In this document: one piece after another, positions 37,998 to 47,894 of the stretch
Position numbering within the stretch: the stretch's first letter is position 1
Layout of the letters: the number at the start of each line of letters is the position of its first letter
DNA from: Burkholderia vietnamiensis LMG 10929
GTDB taxonomy: Bacteria > Pseudomonadota > Gammaproteobacteria > Burkholderiales > Burkholderiaceae
Reading direction: 5' to 3'
Assembly: GCF_000959445.1 (NCBI RefSeq)
Contig: NZ_CP009631.1
Span: 3,162,001-3,226,000 of the forward strand
DNA: 64,000 nt
Notes under the pieces: model-generated
What the model was told of the DNA's origin: nothing
Database searches by the model: none
The model's input: the letters and a program-made list of their open reading frames with translations, nothing else
Made by a program: the position numbers and the translations under genes

Positions 37998-38108
37998 GAT
38001 GCTGATTCGATACGTGAATGACTGATGCCCCAAGGGTACACGAACGCGGGCATGCAAGATCAGGCGACATTTTTTGCGGATAAGGCTTCCCTTTTTATAC
38101 AACCCTGC

Positions 38109-38114
38109 TATACT
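38109..38114 (+). promoter_or_regulatory. Extended -10 promoter element of the tRNA-Arg cluster
   Basis: TGC-TATACT is an extended -10 box 13 bp before the first tRNA. No good -35 was found at 17 bp, which is compatible with an extended -10 promoter. Confidence 0.65.
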
Positions 38115-38127
38115 TCCGCTTCTGCGT

Positions 38128-38204
38128 GCGGCTGTAGCTCAGTTGGATAGAGTACTTGGCTACGAACCAAGGGGTCGTGGGTTCGAATCCTGCCAGCCGC
38201 GCCA
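38128..38204 (+). tRNA. tRNA-Arg (anticodon ACG), copy 1
   Basis: 77 nt with encoded CCA. Acceptor GCGGCTG/CAGCCGC, anticodon loop CTACGAA. ACG becomes ICG and reads CGU, CGC and CGA. First of three identical genes. Confidence 0.97.
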
Positions 38205-38269
38205 CCTTTTCGAGGGCCTTCCAAACCGAAGGCCCTTTCAGTTCGAAGCAGTAGTGTTTGTTGTTGCGT

Positions 38270-38346
38270 GCGGCTGTAGCTCAGTTGGATAGAGTACTTG
38301 GCTACGAACCAAGGGGTCGTGGGTTCGAATCCTGCCAGCCGCGCCA
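38270..38346 (+). tRNA. tRNA-Arg (anticodon ACG), copy 2
   Basis: Identical in sequence to copies 1 and 3. The 65-bp spacer after copy 1 contains a GGGCCTTC/GAAGGCCC hairpin (about 38213-38240), a processing site or weak terminator. Confidence 0.97.
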
Positions 38347-38407
38347 CTTTTTTGGGGGCCTTCCCATCGCAGAAGGTTCCGACAGTTGAAGCAGTACCGT
38401 CTTGCGT

Positions 38408-38484
38408 GCGGCTGTAGCTCAGTTGGATAGAGTACTTGGCTACGAACCAAGGGGTCGTGGGTTCGAATCCTGCCAGCCGCGCCA
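38408..38484 (+). tRNA. tRNA-Arg (anticodon ACG), copy 3
   Basis: Identical to the other two copies; each is preceded by TTGCGTGC or a close form, showing that part of the 5' flank was duplicated too. A strong terminator follows. Confidence 0.97.
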
Positions 38485-38488
38485 CCTC

Positions 38489-38526
38489 AGAAGGGCCTTC
38501 CTCCGGGAAGGCCCTTTTTTCTTTTC
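38489..38526 (+). terminator. Terminator of the tRNA-Arg operon
   Basis: AGAAGGGCCTTCC / GGGAAGGCCCTTTTTT: stem GAAGGGCCTTCC with loop, followed by TTTTTTCTTTT. It is 5 nt after the third tRNA. Confidence 0.85.
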
Positions 38527-38560
38527 CGCTCCCTTCTTCGGCTTCCCTTCCGTCGCCCCA

Positions 38561-38587
38561 AAGAAAACGGCGGCCCGTGGCCGCCGT
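38561..38587 (-). terminator. Terminator of the yicC-gmk-rpoZ-spoT region
   Basis: Minus strand: ACGGCGGCC, loop ACG, GGCCGCCGT, then TTTCTTT. It follows the spoT stop. Confidence 0.75.
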
Positions 38588-38612
38588 CTCGACTCGCCGC
38601 AACCGTGCAGCG

Positions 38613-40979
38613 TCAGTAATCCTGGCGCTCGCGCTCGATCCGCATGCCGCCGTCGTGACGCGCATGCGCGCCGTCCTCGGTCGAGCGTTCGCGCATGATC
38701 CGCATCACGTCGGGATTGGTGCGCACGCGGCGCATCACGTTCGCGAGATGCAGGCGGTCGCTGACCTGGATGACGAAGCGCAGCACCGTCGACTCGTGCG
38801 TCAGATCTTCGTCCATCGCGATATGCACGATGTTCGCGTCGGCCGACGTGATGTCCGCCGCAACGCGCGCGAAGATGCCCTTCGTGTTCTTGACCAGCGC
38901 CTTCACCGCGACGTCGAACAGCCTGCCCGGCTGCGGCGCCCATTCGACGTCGATCCAGCGCCCCGGATCGCGCCGGTGGATGCGCTGCGCGACACGGCAA
39001 TCGGTCGTATGAATCGCCATCCCGAGGCCGATGCCGATATAGCCCATGATCGCATCGCCCGGAATCGGCCGGCAGCATGCCGACAGCTGCACCGACATGC
39101 CTTCGGTGCCGGTGATCACGACCGGCGGCGCATGGTGCGCGGGATGGCGCTCGGACTTCGGCAGATCGTCGTCCGCGTCGCGGCCGCTCATCAGCACTTC
39201 GATGCGCTTGGCCATCACGGCCGCCACCCGCCGGCCGAGGCCGATGTCCGCGAAGATTTCCTGGCGACTCTTGTTGCCGGTCCACTGGACGAGCTTGTCC
39301 CACACCTCCGGCGTCACGTCGGCGAGCGCGAACCCATAACCCTTCAGGCTCTGGTCGACGAGCCGCTCGCCGAGTTGCACCGACTCGTTCAGGCGCATCG
39401 TCTTCAGATAGTGACGAATCGCCGAACGTGCCTTGCCGGTGCGCACGAAGCCGAGCCACGCGGGGTTCGGCTTCGAATACGGCGCCGTGATCACCTCGAC
39501 GATATCGCCGCTCTTGAGCTCGGTGCGCAGCGGCAGCAATTCGTTGTTGATCTTCACGGCCACGCACTGGTTGCCGAGATCGCTGTGGATCGAATACGCG
39601 AAGTCGAGCGCCGTCGCGCCGCGCGGCAGCGCCATGATCTTCGACTTCGGCGTGAACACGTAGACGGCGTCCGGGAACAGGTCGATCTTCACGTGCTCGA
39701 GGAACTCGCTCGAATCGCCCGCTTCGCTCTGGATGTCGAGCAGCGACTTCAGCCACTGGTGCGCGCGCTTCTGCACGTCGTTCAGATCGGCGCCGCCGTT
39801 CTTGTACAGCCAGTGGGCGGCCACGCCGGCCTCGGCGATCTCGTGCATCTTGCGCGTGCGCACCTGGAACTCGATCGGCGCGCCGAACGGGCCGACGAGC
39901 GTCGTGTGCAGCGACTGATAGCCGTTGATCTTCGGGATCGCGATGTAGTCCTTGAACTTGCCGGGCACCGGCTTGTACAGCGCATGCAGTGCGCCGATGC
40001 ACGTGTAGCAGTCGAGCGGGTTGTCGACGACGACGCGAAAGCCGTACACGTCGAGCACCTGCGAGAACGACAGCTGCTTGTCGCGCATCTTGCGGTAGAT
40101 GCTGTAGATGGTCTTTTCGCGGCCGGTGATTTCCGCGTCGATCTTCGCGTCGGTCATCGCACGCTGCGCGGCCTCGAGGATCTTGCTGATCACCTCGCGA
40201 CGATTGCCGCGCGCGGCCTTCACGGCCTTCTCGAGCGTCGCGTAGCGATGCGGGTTGAAGTTCGCGAAGCTCATGTCCTGCAGCTCGCGATACGTGTTGT
40301 TCAACCCGAGGCGGTGCGCGATCGGTGCGTAGATGTCGAGCGTCTCGCGCGCGACGCGGCGGCGCTTTTCCATCGGCACCGCGCCGAGCGTGCGCATGTT
40401 GTGCAGCCGATCGGCGAGCTTGACGAGGATGACGCGCACGTCGCGCGCCATCGCGAGCAGCATCTTGCGGAAGTTTTCCGCCTGCGCTTCCTCGCGGCTG
40501 CGGAATTCCATCTTGTCGAGCTTCGACAAGCCATCGACCAGTTCCGCGACCTTCGGGCCGAACCGTTCGGCCAGCTCGCTCTTGGTCACGCCCTGGTCTT
40601 CCATCACGTCGTGCAGCAGCGCGGCCATCACGGCTTGCGCGTCGAGCTTCCAGCCGGCGCAGATTTCCGCGACGGCGACCGGATGAGTGATGTAGGGTTC
40701 GCCGCTCTGGCGATATTGACCGAGGTGGGCTTCGTCGCTGAAGTGGAACGCCGCCTTGACCTCTTTGATTTCGTCCGGACCGAGATACTCGGCAAGCGCG
40801 GTCGTCAGATTCGCGATCGAAACGACGCCGTGCTTGCGAGGCTGCTCCGGTGTGGCGGTCGGCCCGAACAGATGCCGGAAGGATTGTTCGAGGACCGCGT
40901 CGATGTACTGGCGCGCAGGCGACTGGGCCGTGACTTCGGTGGTCGAATCCGCGGAGGCGGACGATGGGGTGGTGCTCAT
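38613..40979 (-). CDS. spoT: Bifunctional (p)ppGpp synthetase/hydrolase
   Basis: 788 residues. Rel/Spo homologue controlling the stringent response. Order: HD hydrolase with His123-Asp124 (HDVMED), synthetase domain (region around GKFKDYIAIPKINGYQSLHTT), TGS domain (VYVFTPKSKIMALPRGATALDFAYSIHS), then a helical region and a C-terminal ACT domain (FARVAADITSADANIVH). The N-terminus is about 45-50 residues longer than E. coli SpoT. It belongs to the gmk-rpoZ-spoT gene order, read toward lower coordinates. Confidence 0.96.
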   Translation of the reverse strand: MSTTPSSASADSTTEVTAQSPARQYIDAVLEQSFRHLFGPTATPEQPRKHGVVSIANLTTALAEYLGPDEIKEVKAAFHFSDEAHLGQYRQSGEPYITHPVAVAEICAGWKLDAQAVMAALLHDVMEDQGVTKSELAERFGPKVAELVDGLSKLDKMEFRSREEAQAENFRKMLLAMARDVRVILVKLADRLHNMRTLGAVPMEKRRRVARETLDIYAPIAHRLGLNNTYRELQDMSFANFNPHRYATLEKAVKAARGNRREVISKILEAAQRAMTDAKIDAEITGREKTIYSIYRKMRDKQLSFSQVLDVYGFRVVVDNPLDCYTCIGALHALYKPVPGKFKDYIAIPKINGYQSLHTTLVGPFGAPIEFQVRTRKMHEIAEAGVAAHWLYKNGGADLNDVQKRAHQWLKSLLDIQSEAGDSSEFLEHVKIDLFPDAVYVFTPKSKIMALPRGATALDFAYSIHSDLGNQCVAVKINNELLPLRTELKSGDIVEVITAPYSKPNPAWLGFVRTGKARSAIRHYLKTMRLNESVQLGERLVDQSLKGYGFALADVTPEVWDKLVQWTGNKSRQEIFADIGLGRRVAAVMAKRIEVLMSGRDADDDLPKSERHPAHHAPPVVITGTEGMSVQLSACCRPIPGDAIMGYIGIGLGMAIHTTDCRVAQRIHRRDPGRWIDVEWAPQPGRLFDVAVKALVKNTKGIFARVAADITSADANIVHIAMDEDLTHESTVLRFVIQVSDRLHLANVMRRVRTNPDVMRIMRERSTEDGAHARHDGGMRIERERQDY

Positions 40980-41042
40980 ATTCGCCTCCAGGTCGAGTCG
41001 TTGCGCGCGTGCACTACATGGCTGGAACGGGCCGGATGCGCG

Positions 41043-41246
41043 TTACACCGGCACCTTCTTCAGCATCTCGACGCCGACCTGACCGGCAGCGATTTCGCGC
41101 AGCGCGACGACCGTCGGCTTGTCGCGGCTTTCGATCTTCGGCGTATGGCCTTGCGCGAGCTGCCGCGCGCGGTAGGTGGCGGCGAGCGCCAGTTCGAAGC
41201 GGTTGGGGATTTGCTTCAGGCAGTCTTCGACGGTAATGCGAGCCAT
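41043..41246 (-). CDS. rpoZ: RNA polymerase omega subunit
   Basis: 67 residues. Binds the beta' subunit, helps assembly and contributes to one ppGpp site. Begins [30 protein letters not shown], the family hallmark. It sits between gmk and spoT as in E. coli. ATG at 41246. Shorter than E. coli omega (91) but normal for Betaproteobacteria. Confidence 0.95.
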
Positions 41247-41304
41247 GTTGGAAATTCCTTCTGAATATAGTCGTTATTCTACCTTATGTCCCTCTACCCT
41301 CGCG

Positions 41305-42982
<1,678 letters not shown>

Positions 42983-43114
42983 GGTTCGTCTCGCCGTGGG
43001 TGTGCCCGGATCGGGCGGGAATAAGTCGAGGCGCCCGGCGCATTGCAAGGCGCGGGGCGGGAAGCGCGCATTATCCCATTTTTGCGCGCGACCCCGCCGG
43101 GCAAGGCCGCCGTT

Positions 43115-43127
43115 CGGCGCTAAAATC
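43115..43127 (+). promoter_or_regulatory. -10-like box of rph
   Basis: GCGCTAAAATCGG, matching a TAAAAT form also seen before dsbB and minC. It is about 35 bp before the rph ATG, in the divergent yicC/rph gap. Low information on its own. Confidence 0.45.
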
Positions 43128-43156
43128 GGGGTTTCCTCTTCCGTGCCCGATTCCCG

Positions 43157-43897
43157 ATGACGTCATCCCTGTCCCGCCCGAGCGGCCGTCGCGCCGACGA
43201 ACTGCGCAAGGTCGCCCTCACGCGCCACTACACGAAACACGCCGAAGGCTCGGTGCTCGTCGAATTCGGCGATACCAAGGTGATCTGCACGGCAAGCGTC
43301 GTGGAACGCGTGCCCGAATTCCTGCGCGAGCGCGGCCAGGGCTGGCTGACCGCCGAATACGGGATGCTGCCGCGCGCGACGCACACACGCAGCGATCGCG
43401 AAGCGGCGCGCGGCAAGCAGACGGGCCGCACGCAGGAGATTCAGCGCCTGATCGGCCGCGCGCTGCGCGCGGTGTTCGATCTGGAAGCGCTCGGCCCGCG
43501 CACCATCAACATCGACTGCGACGTGATCCAGGCCGACGGCGGCACGCGCACGGCGAGCATCACCGGCGCGTTCGTCGCCGCGCACGACGCCGTGTCGAAG
43601 CTGATCGCGGCCGGCAAGCTCGCGCGCTCGCCGATCACCGATCACGTCGCGGCGATCTCGGTCGGCGTGTACGAAGGCGCGCCCGTGCTCGACCTCGACT
43701 ACGCGGAAGACTCGCGCTGCGACACCGACATGAACGTCGTGATGACGGGCGCCGGCGGCTTCGTCGAAGTCCAGGGCACCGCCGAAGGCGTGCCGTTCTC
43801 GCGCGCCGAAATGAACGCGCTGCTCGACCTCGCGCAAGCCGGCATCGGCCGGCTCGTGCAGCTGCAGAAGGACGTTCTGGGCGCCGACCATGTCTGA
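43157..43897 (+). CDS. rph: Ribonuclease PH
   Basis: 246 residues. Phosphorolytic 3'-5' exoribonuclease for tRNA 3' ends. Family blocks: [81 protein letters not shown] split over residues ~115-140, and the C-terminal ADHV. ATG at 43157. It overlaps rdgB by 8 bp, the common rph-rdgB-hemW arrangement. Confidence 0.96.
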   Translation: MTSSLSRPSGRRADELRKVALTRHYTKHAEGSVLVEFGDTKVICTASVVERVPEFLRERGQGWLTAEYGMLPRATHTRSDREAARGKQTGRTQEIQRLIGRALRAVFDLEALGPRTINIDCDVIQADGGTRTASITGAFVAAHDAVSKLIAAGKLARSPITDHVAAISVGVYEGAPVLDLDYAEDSRCDTDMNVVMTGAGGFVEVQGTAEGVPFSRAEMNALLDLAQAGIGRLVQLQKDVLGADHV

Positions 43898-44519
43898 CGA
43901 TCGCACTGCCGCGCCGCTGTCGCGCATCGTGCTCGCGTCGAACAACGCCGGCAAGCTGCGCGAATTCGCGGCGCTGTTCTCGACGGTCGGCATCGAGATC
44001 GTCCCGCAGGGCGAACTGGCCGTGCCCGAGGCCGACGAGCCGTTCGGCACGTTCATCGAGAATGCGCTGACCAAGGCGCGCCATGCGGCGCGCCTCACCG
44101 GCCTGCCGGCGATCGCCGACGATTCCGGCCTGTGCGTGCGCGCGCTGCGCGGCGCGCCGGGCGTCTATTCGGCGCGCTATGCGCAGCGTGCCGGCGGCGC
44201 TCGCGGCGACGCGGCGAACAACGCGCATCTGGTCGAGCAGCTGCGCGGCGTCGACGACCGCCGCGCCTACTATTGCTGCGTGCTCGCGCTGGTGCGTCAT
44301 CCGGACGATCCCGAGCCGCTGTTCGCCGAAGGGCGCTGGCTCGGCGAGATCGTCGACACCCCGCGCGGCGAGCACGGCTTCGGCTACGACCCGTATTTCT
44401 ACGTGCCGGCGCTCGGCGCCACGGCCGCCGAGCTCGAGCCGTCCGTGAAGAACACGCACAGCCATCGAGCGCTTGCGCTCGACGCGCTGCTCGCGCGGCT
44501 CGCAGAGGAAACCGCATGA
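43890..44519 (+). CDS. rdgB: RdgB/HAM1 non-canonical purine NTP pyrophosphatase
   Basis: 209 residues. Hydrolyses dITP, XTP and similar to monophosphates, keeping them out of nucleic acids. Motifs: [12 protein letters not shown] (SNN at the nucleotide site), [46 protein letters not shown] and [11 protein letters not shown]. Its ATG lies inside rph (8-bp overlap). hemW follows 34 bp later. Confidence 0.95.
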   Translation: MSDDRTAAPLSRIVLASNNAGKLREFAALFSTVGIEIVPQGELAVPEADEPFGTFIENALTKARHAARLTGLPAIADDSGLCVRALRGAPGVYSARYAQRAGGARGDAANNAHLVEQLRGVDDRRAYYCCVLALVRHPDDPEPLFAEGRWLGEIVDTPRGEHGFGYDPYFYVPALGATAAELEPSVKNTHSHRALALDALLARLAEETA

Positions 44520-44553
44520 TCGTCTACGTCACGCCTTCGCAACCGGAGGCCGC

Positions 44554-45768
44554 ATGAGCCAGGCGGCGCAAACCGGCGCACGCGTCGTCGCAACGTTCAC
44601 GTCGCCCGGGCAGGTGCGGCTCACGTCGCTACCGCCGCTCGCGCTGTACGTGCATTTTCCGTGGTGCGTGCGCAAGTGCCCGTACTGCGATTTCAATTCG
44701 CACGAATGGAAAGGCGAGCGCTTCCCGGAAACCGAGTATCTCGACGCGCTGCGCGCCGATCTCGAGCAGGCGCTGCCGCTCGTGTGGGGCCGCCAGGTGC
44801 ATACGGTGTTCATCGGCGGCGGCACGCCGAGCCTGCTGTCGGCGGCCGGCCTCGACCGGCTGCTGTCCGACGTGCGCGCGCTGCTGCCGCTCGACGCGGA
44901 TGCCGAGATCACGCTCGAGGCGAACCCCGGCACGTTCGAAGCGGCGAAGTTCGCGCAGTTTCGCGCGAGCGGCGTGAACCGCCTGTCGGTCGGCATCCAG
45001 AGCTTCAACGAAGGTCATCTGAAGGCGCTCGGCCGCATTCACGACACGGCGCAGGCGCGCGCGGCCGTCGAGATCGCCGCGCAGACCTTCGACAACTTCA
45101 ACCTCGACCTGATGTTCGCGCTGCCCAACCAGACGCTCGCCGAATGCCGCGCCGACATCGAGACGGCGCTGTCGTATGCGCCACCGCATCTGTCGCTCTA
45201 TCACCTGACGCTCGAGCCGAACACGCTGTTCGCGAAGTTCCCGCCGGTCGTGCCGGACGACGACGCGTCGGCCGACATGCAGGAATGGATCCACGAGCGC
45301 ACGGCCGAGGCCGGCTACGGCCGCTACGAGGTGTCCGCGTATGCGAAGCCGAATCATCAGTGCAAGCACAACCTGAATTACTGGCGCTTCGGCGACTATC
45401 TCGGAATCGGCGCGGGCGCCCACACGAAGCTGTCGTTCCCGAACCGGATCCTGCGCCAGGCGCGCTACAAGCATCCGGCCACCTTCATCGAACAGGCGAT
45501 GGCCGGCACGCCGGTGCAGGAAGAACGCGAAGTGGGCGCGCGCGACCTGCCGTTCGAGTTCATGCTGAACACGCTGCGGCTCGTGGAGGGCTTTCCGGTG
45601 CACAGCTTCGCCGAACGCACCGGCCTGCCGATGGGCACGATCGAGCCGGCGCTGAACGAAGCGGAACGCCGTGGGCTCATCACGCGCGACTTCACGCAGA
45701 TCGCGCCGACGCCGCTCGGCCAGCGCTTTCTCAACGACCTGCAGGAATTGTTCCTGCGCGACGATTGA
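44554..45768 (+). CDS. hemW: Radical SAM protein HemW (coproporphyrinogen III oxidase-like)
   Basis: 404 residues. Radical-SAM cluster motif CVRKCPYC with Cys at residues 38, 42 and 45 (C-x3-C-x2-C). It also shows FIGGGTPSLL, NPGTFE, NRLSVGIQSFNEGHLKALGR and the C-terminal HemN-like domain. HemW proteins act as heme chaperones for respiratory enzymes and lack the extra HemN N-terminal sequence needed for catalysis. Here the residues upstream of the Cys motif are only ~37, which fits HemW. Third gene after rph-rdgB. Confidence 0.92.
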   Translation: MSQAAQTGARVVATFTSPGQVRLTSLPPLALYVHFPWCVRKCPYCDFNSHEWKGERFPETEYLDALRADLEQALPLVWGRQVHTVFIGGGTPSLLSAAGLDRLLSDVRALLPLDADAEITLEANPGTFEAAKFAQFRASGVNRLSVGIQSFNEGHLKALGRIHDTAQARAAVEIAAQTFDNFNLDLMFALPNQTLAECRADIETALSYAPPHLSLYHLTLEPNTLFAKFPPVVPDDDASADMQEWIHERTAEAGYGRYEVSAYAKPNHQCKHNLNYWRFGDYLGIGAGAHTKLSFPNRILRQARYKHPATFIEQAMAGTPVQEEREVGARDLPFEFMLNTLRLVEGFPVHSFAERTGLPMGTIEPALNEAERRGLITRDFTQIAPTPLGQRFLNDLQELFLRDD

Positions 45769-45811
45769 CGCGGAACGACGCGGCATTTCGGTTACAATGC
45801 ACGCCTCGCGT

Positions 45812-45899
45812 GGAAGCGTGGCCGAGCGGTTTAAGGCACCGGTCTTGAAAACCGGCGACGGGAAACTGTCCGTGAGTTCGAATCTCACCGCTTCCGCCA
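45812..45899 (+). tRNA. tRNA-Ser (anticodon TGA)
   Basis: 88 nt with encoded CCA. Acceptor GGAAGCG/CGCTTCC, a long variable arm typical of class II, anticodon loop CTTGAAA. Reads UCA and UCG. A TACAAT box lies 18 bp upstream (45793). Confidence 0.97.
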
Positions 45900-45910
45900 G
45901 GAAATTCGCC

Positions 45911-45946
45911 AAACCCCGTCCATTCATCGAATGACGGGGTTTTTGT
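45911..45946 (+). terminator. Terminator of tRNA-Ser(TGA)
   Basis: Stem AAACCCCGTC / GACGGGGTTT with an AT-rich internal part (CATTCATCGAATG), followed by TTTTTGTTTG. 11 nt after the tRNA. Confidence 0.9.
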
Positions 45947-46051
45947 TTGTGTCCGCGGCGTTTGCACGCGCAGCGCCGCAACGCGCCGACGCGCGCCGCC
46001 GGATGCCGTTACAATCCGGCGCTCCGAATCGCGAAACGGGACACCCACGTC

Positions 46052-46453
46052 ATGAAACCCTTCATCGCCTCCTCGCTCGTCGCGCTGCTGGCCACGGTCG
46101 GCACGCATGCGGCGGCTGCCGATTCCGCCTCCGACGCCGACGCGCAAACGCCGTCGTGCGCGATCGCGTACGTGAAAGGCGTCGGCGGCTCGCCGCGCAG
46201 CCTGCGCGAATATCTGGCGAGCCCGACGCCGTACAACTACCTGAAGGAAAACGAGCTGCAGTGCAAGGTGTCGGACGACGGGCGCGCATCGAACTGCACC
46301 GGCGTGACCTACATCCGCAACGAGCAGGTCAGCGTGTACGACGATTCCGACCCGGCGACGCTGACGGTCGTCGCCCCGGTGGAGCTCGATCACGGCCAGA
46401 AATATCCGGTGATCCTCGTCATTCAGCGCAAGGACGCGCGCTGCGCCCGTTGA
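46052..46453 (+). CDS. Hypothetical secreted protein, 133 residues
   Basis: Signal peptide MKPFIASSLVALLATVGTHAAAA, then a small mature protein with four cysteines (PSCAIA, LQCKVS, SNCTGV, DARCAR), likely two disulfides. ATG at 46052 with no strong ribosome site. Conserved-looking YVKGVGGSPRSLREYLASPT motif, no recognised domain. Envelope or secreted role is inferred only from the signal. Confidence 0.6.
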   Translation: MKPFIASSLVALLATVGTHAAAADSASDADAQTPSCAIAYVKGVGGSPRSLREYLASPTPYNYLKENELQCKVSDDGRASNCTGVTYIRNEQVSVYDDSDPATLTVVAPVELDHGQKYPVILVIQRKDARCAR

Positions 46454-46643
46454 GCGGCGCTGCCGCGGGATCGTGGCGGGTGTGAGAACGACTGCGAGCC
46501 GCTTCGTGCAGCGAAGGCCCACTACACGCAACACTGACGACCCGCGCCGCCATCGCCTAGAATTCGATCAGCACGGCGACACGACCGCCGCCGCGACTCG
46601 CTGCCGCCCGCACCATCCCCGCGCGCGGCACATGGAGAGCGCC

Positions 46644-46937
46644 ATGACCGAACTGTCGACCGCGACCGATCACGTCGATTACGAAGGCTTCGAAATTCAT
46701 GTCGTGCCCGGCCTCGCGCCCGGCAGCGACGCGCGTTATACCTACACCGGCTATGTGTGCCATCCGGGCGTGAATCCCGCCCTGCCCGATCATGCGGTGG
46801 CCTTCCATGCCGACGGCGAAGAGAACTTCGCGAGCCTCGACGAAGCGGTGCGCGAAGCCGTGCACATCGGTAAAAGCATCGTCGACGGCACACATCCGGA
46901 TCTGTCCGTTCTGGCGCTCGTGACGCACGGCTACTGA
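46644..46937 (+). CDS. Hypothetical protein, 97 residues
   Basis: Acidic soluble protein: MTELSTATDHVDYEGFEIHVVPGLAPGSDARYTYTGYVCHPG... AFHADGEENFASLDEAVREAVHIGKSIVDG. GGAGAG precedes the ATG at 46644. A TAGAAT box at 46557-46562 could be a -10. It looks like a small single-domain protein; I do not recognise the family. No signal peptide. Confidence 0.65.
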   Translation: MTELSTATDHVDYEGFEIHVVPGLAPGSDARYTYTGYVCHPGVNPALPDHAVAFHADGEENFASLDEAVREAVHIGKSIVDGTHPDLSVLALVTHGY

Positions 46938-47114
46938 ACGCGTTCGGCCGTGGCTGCATCCGCCGCGTCGAATCGCGACGTGGCCCCGGCGCCGCACCGG
47001 TTGCCGTTATCCGCGCATCGCGACGGCGCGTTTCGCGCGCTATGCGTTTCCCCGGATAACACGCCGCGCGCGGACGCCTATCATTTTTGTATCGTCACCC
47101 TCCGGCACTTCCCC

Positions 47115-47606
47115 ATGCGCTCCGTTCTCCGCCCGTGCGCCAGCCGGCGGCGTATTGCCGTGCTCGTCGCCATCCCGCTGCTCGCCGCCTGCACGATCAC
47201 GCCGCCGCCGTCGCTGCACTCGGTGCTGACGATCCCGTCGGTCGTGCGCAGCGCGAACCTCGACCAGTATCGCGTCGAAGTCGCGCGGTGCGTGGCCGAC
47301 CACAACCCGTCGGGCGTGTCGCGCGGCACGCCGCAGGCGATGCTGCGCTCGCTCGTCGTCGTCGCGTTCACCGTCGATCGCGGCGGCCGCGTCGTCAATG
47401 CTTCCGTCTATCGCAGCAACGGCGACAGCGAGGCCGAAGCCCTTGCGCTGGCGTCGCTGCGCCGCTCGGCGCCGCTGCCTCCTCCGCCGCCGAAACTGCT
47501 CGACGGCAACGGCCGGCTGGAGATACTGGAAGGCTGGCTCTTCAACGACGACGGCCGCTTCGCGCTGCAGAGCACCGCGTCCGCGCAGGCGCAATCGCTC
47601 GATTGA
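47115..47606 (+). CDS. Lipoprotein with TonB C-terminal-like domain
   Basis: 163 residues. Lipobox LLAACT near residue 26. The mature part resembles the TonB C-terminal fold: VVVAFTVDRGGRVVNASVYRSNGDSEAEALALASLRRSAPLPPPPP. It lacks the inner-membrane anchor and long Pro-rich spacer of real TonB, so it is not an energy transducer for transport; a TonB-like binding role at the outer membrane is possible. No exbB/exbD nearby. Confidence 0.72.
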   Translation: MRSVLRPCASRRRIAVLVAIPLLAACTITPPPSLHSVLTIPSVVRSANLDQYRVEVARCVADHNPSGVSRGTPQAMLRSLVVVAFTVDRGGRVVNASVYRSNGDSEAEALALASLRRSAPLPPPPPKLLDGNGRLEILEGWLFNDDGRFALQSTASAQAQSLD

Positions 47607-47648
47607 ACCGTCGGCACTCCGCACTTACCGCTCCGCGGCCGCGCTCGC

Positions 47649-47654
47649 TATAAT
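47649..47654 (+). promoter_or_regulatory. TATAAT -10 box with a ~230-nt leader before the MFS gene
   Basis: A perfect TATAAT at 47649-47654 in a GC-rich zone, with the next gene starting at 47895. The implied leader is long and very GC-rich. No TTGACA-like -35 is visible at 17 bp, so the call is tentative. Confidence 0.45.
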
Positions 47655-47894
47655 TTTTCGCCATTGCGCGGCCATCCCGCCGCGCACGCGTTCGCACGCC
47701 GCATCCGGCACGCGAGCCGATCACGCCGGCATCCGGCGGCGGCGGCCTATCCGTCTCCATCGTCGAACGGCGGGCGATGCCCGCGCCACGACACGCGGCG
47801 CGCAACGCCACCGCGTCATCCGCTCGGCCGCGCCCGGCTGCGCCAGTCCGCGCTCGCCGCGGCCGAACACCCCAACGATAAAACGGAGACATCC

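Noticed and set aside
38128..38484. tRNA-Arg cluster as a genomic island attachment site
   Set aside because: No integrase, direct repeat of the tRNA 3' end, or composition shift follows it.
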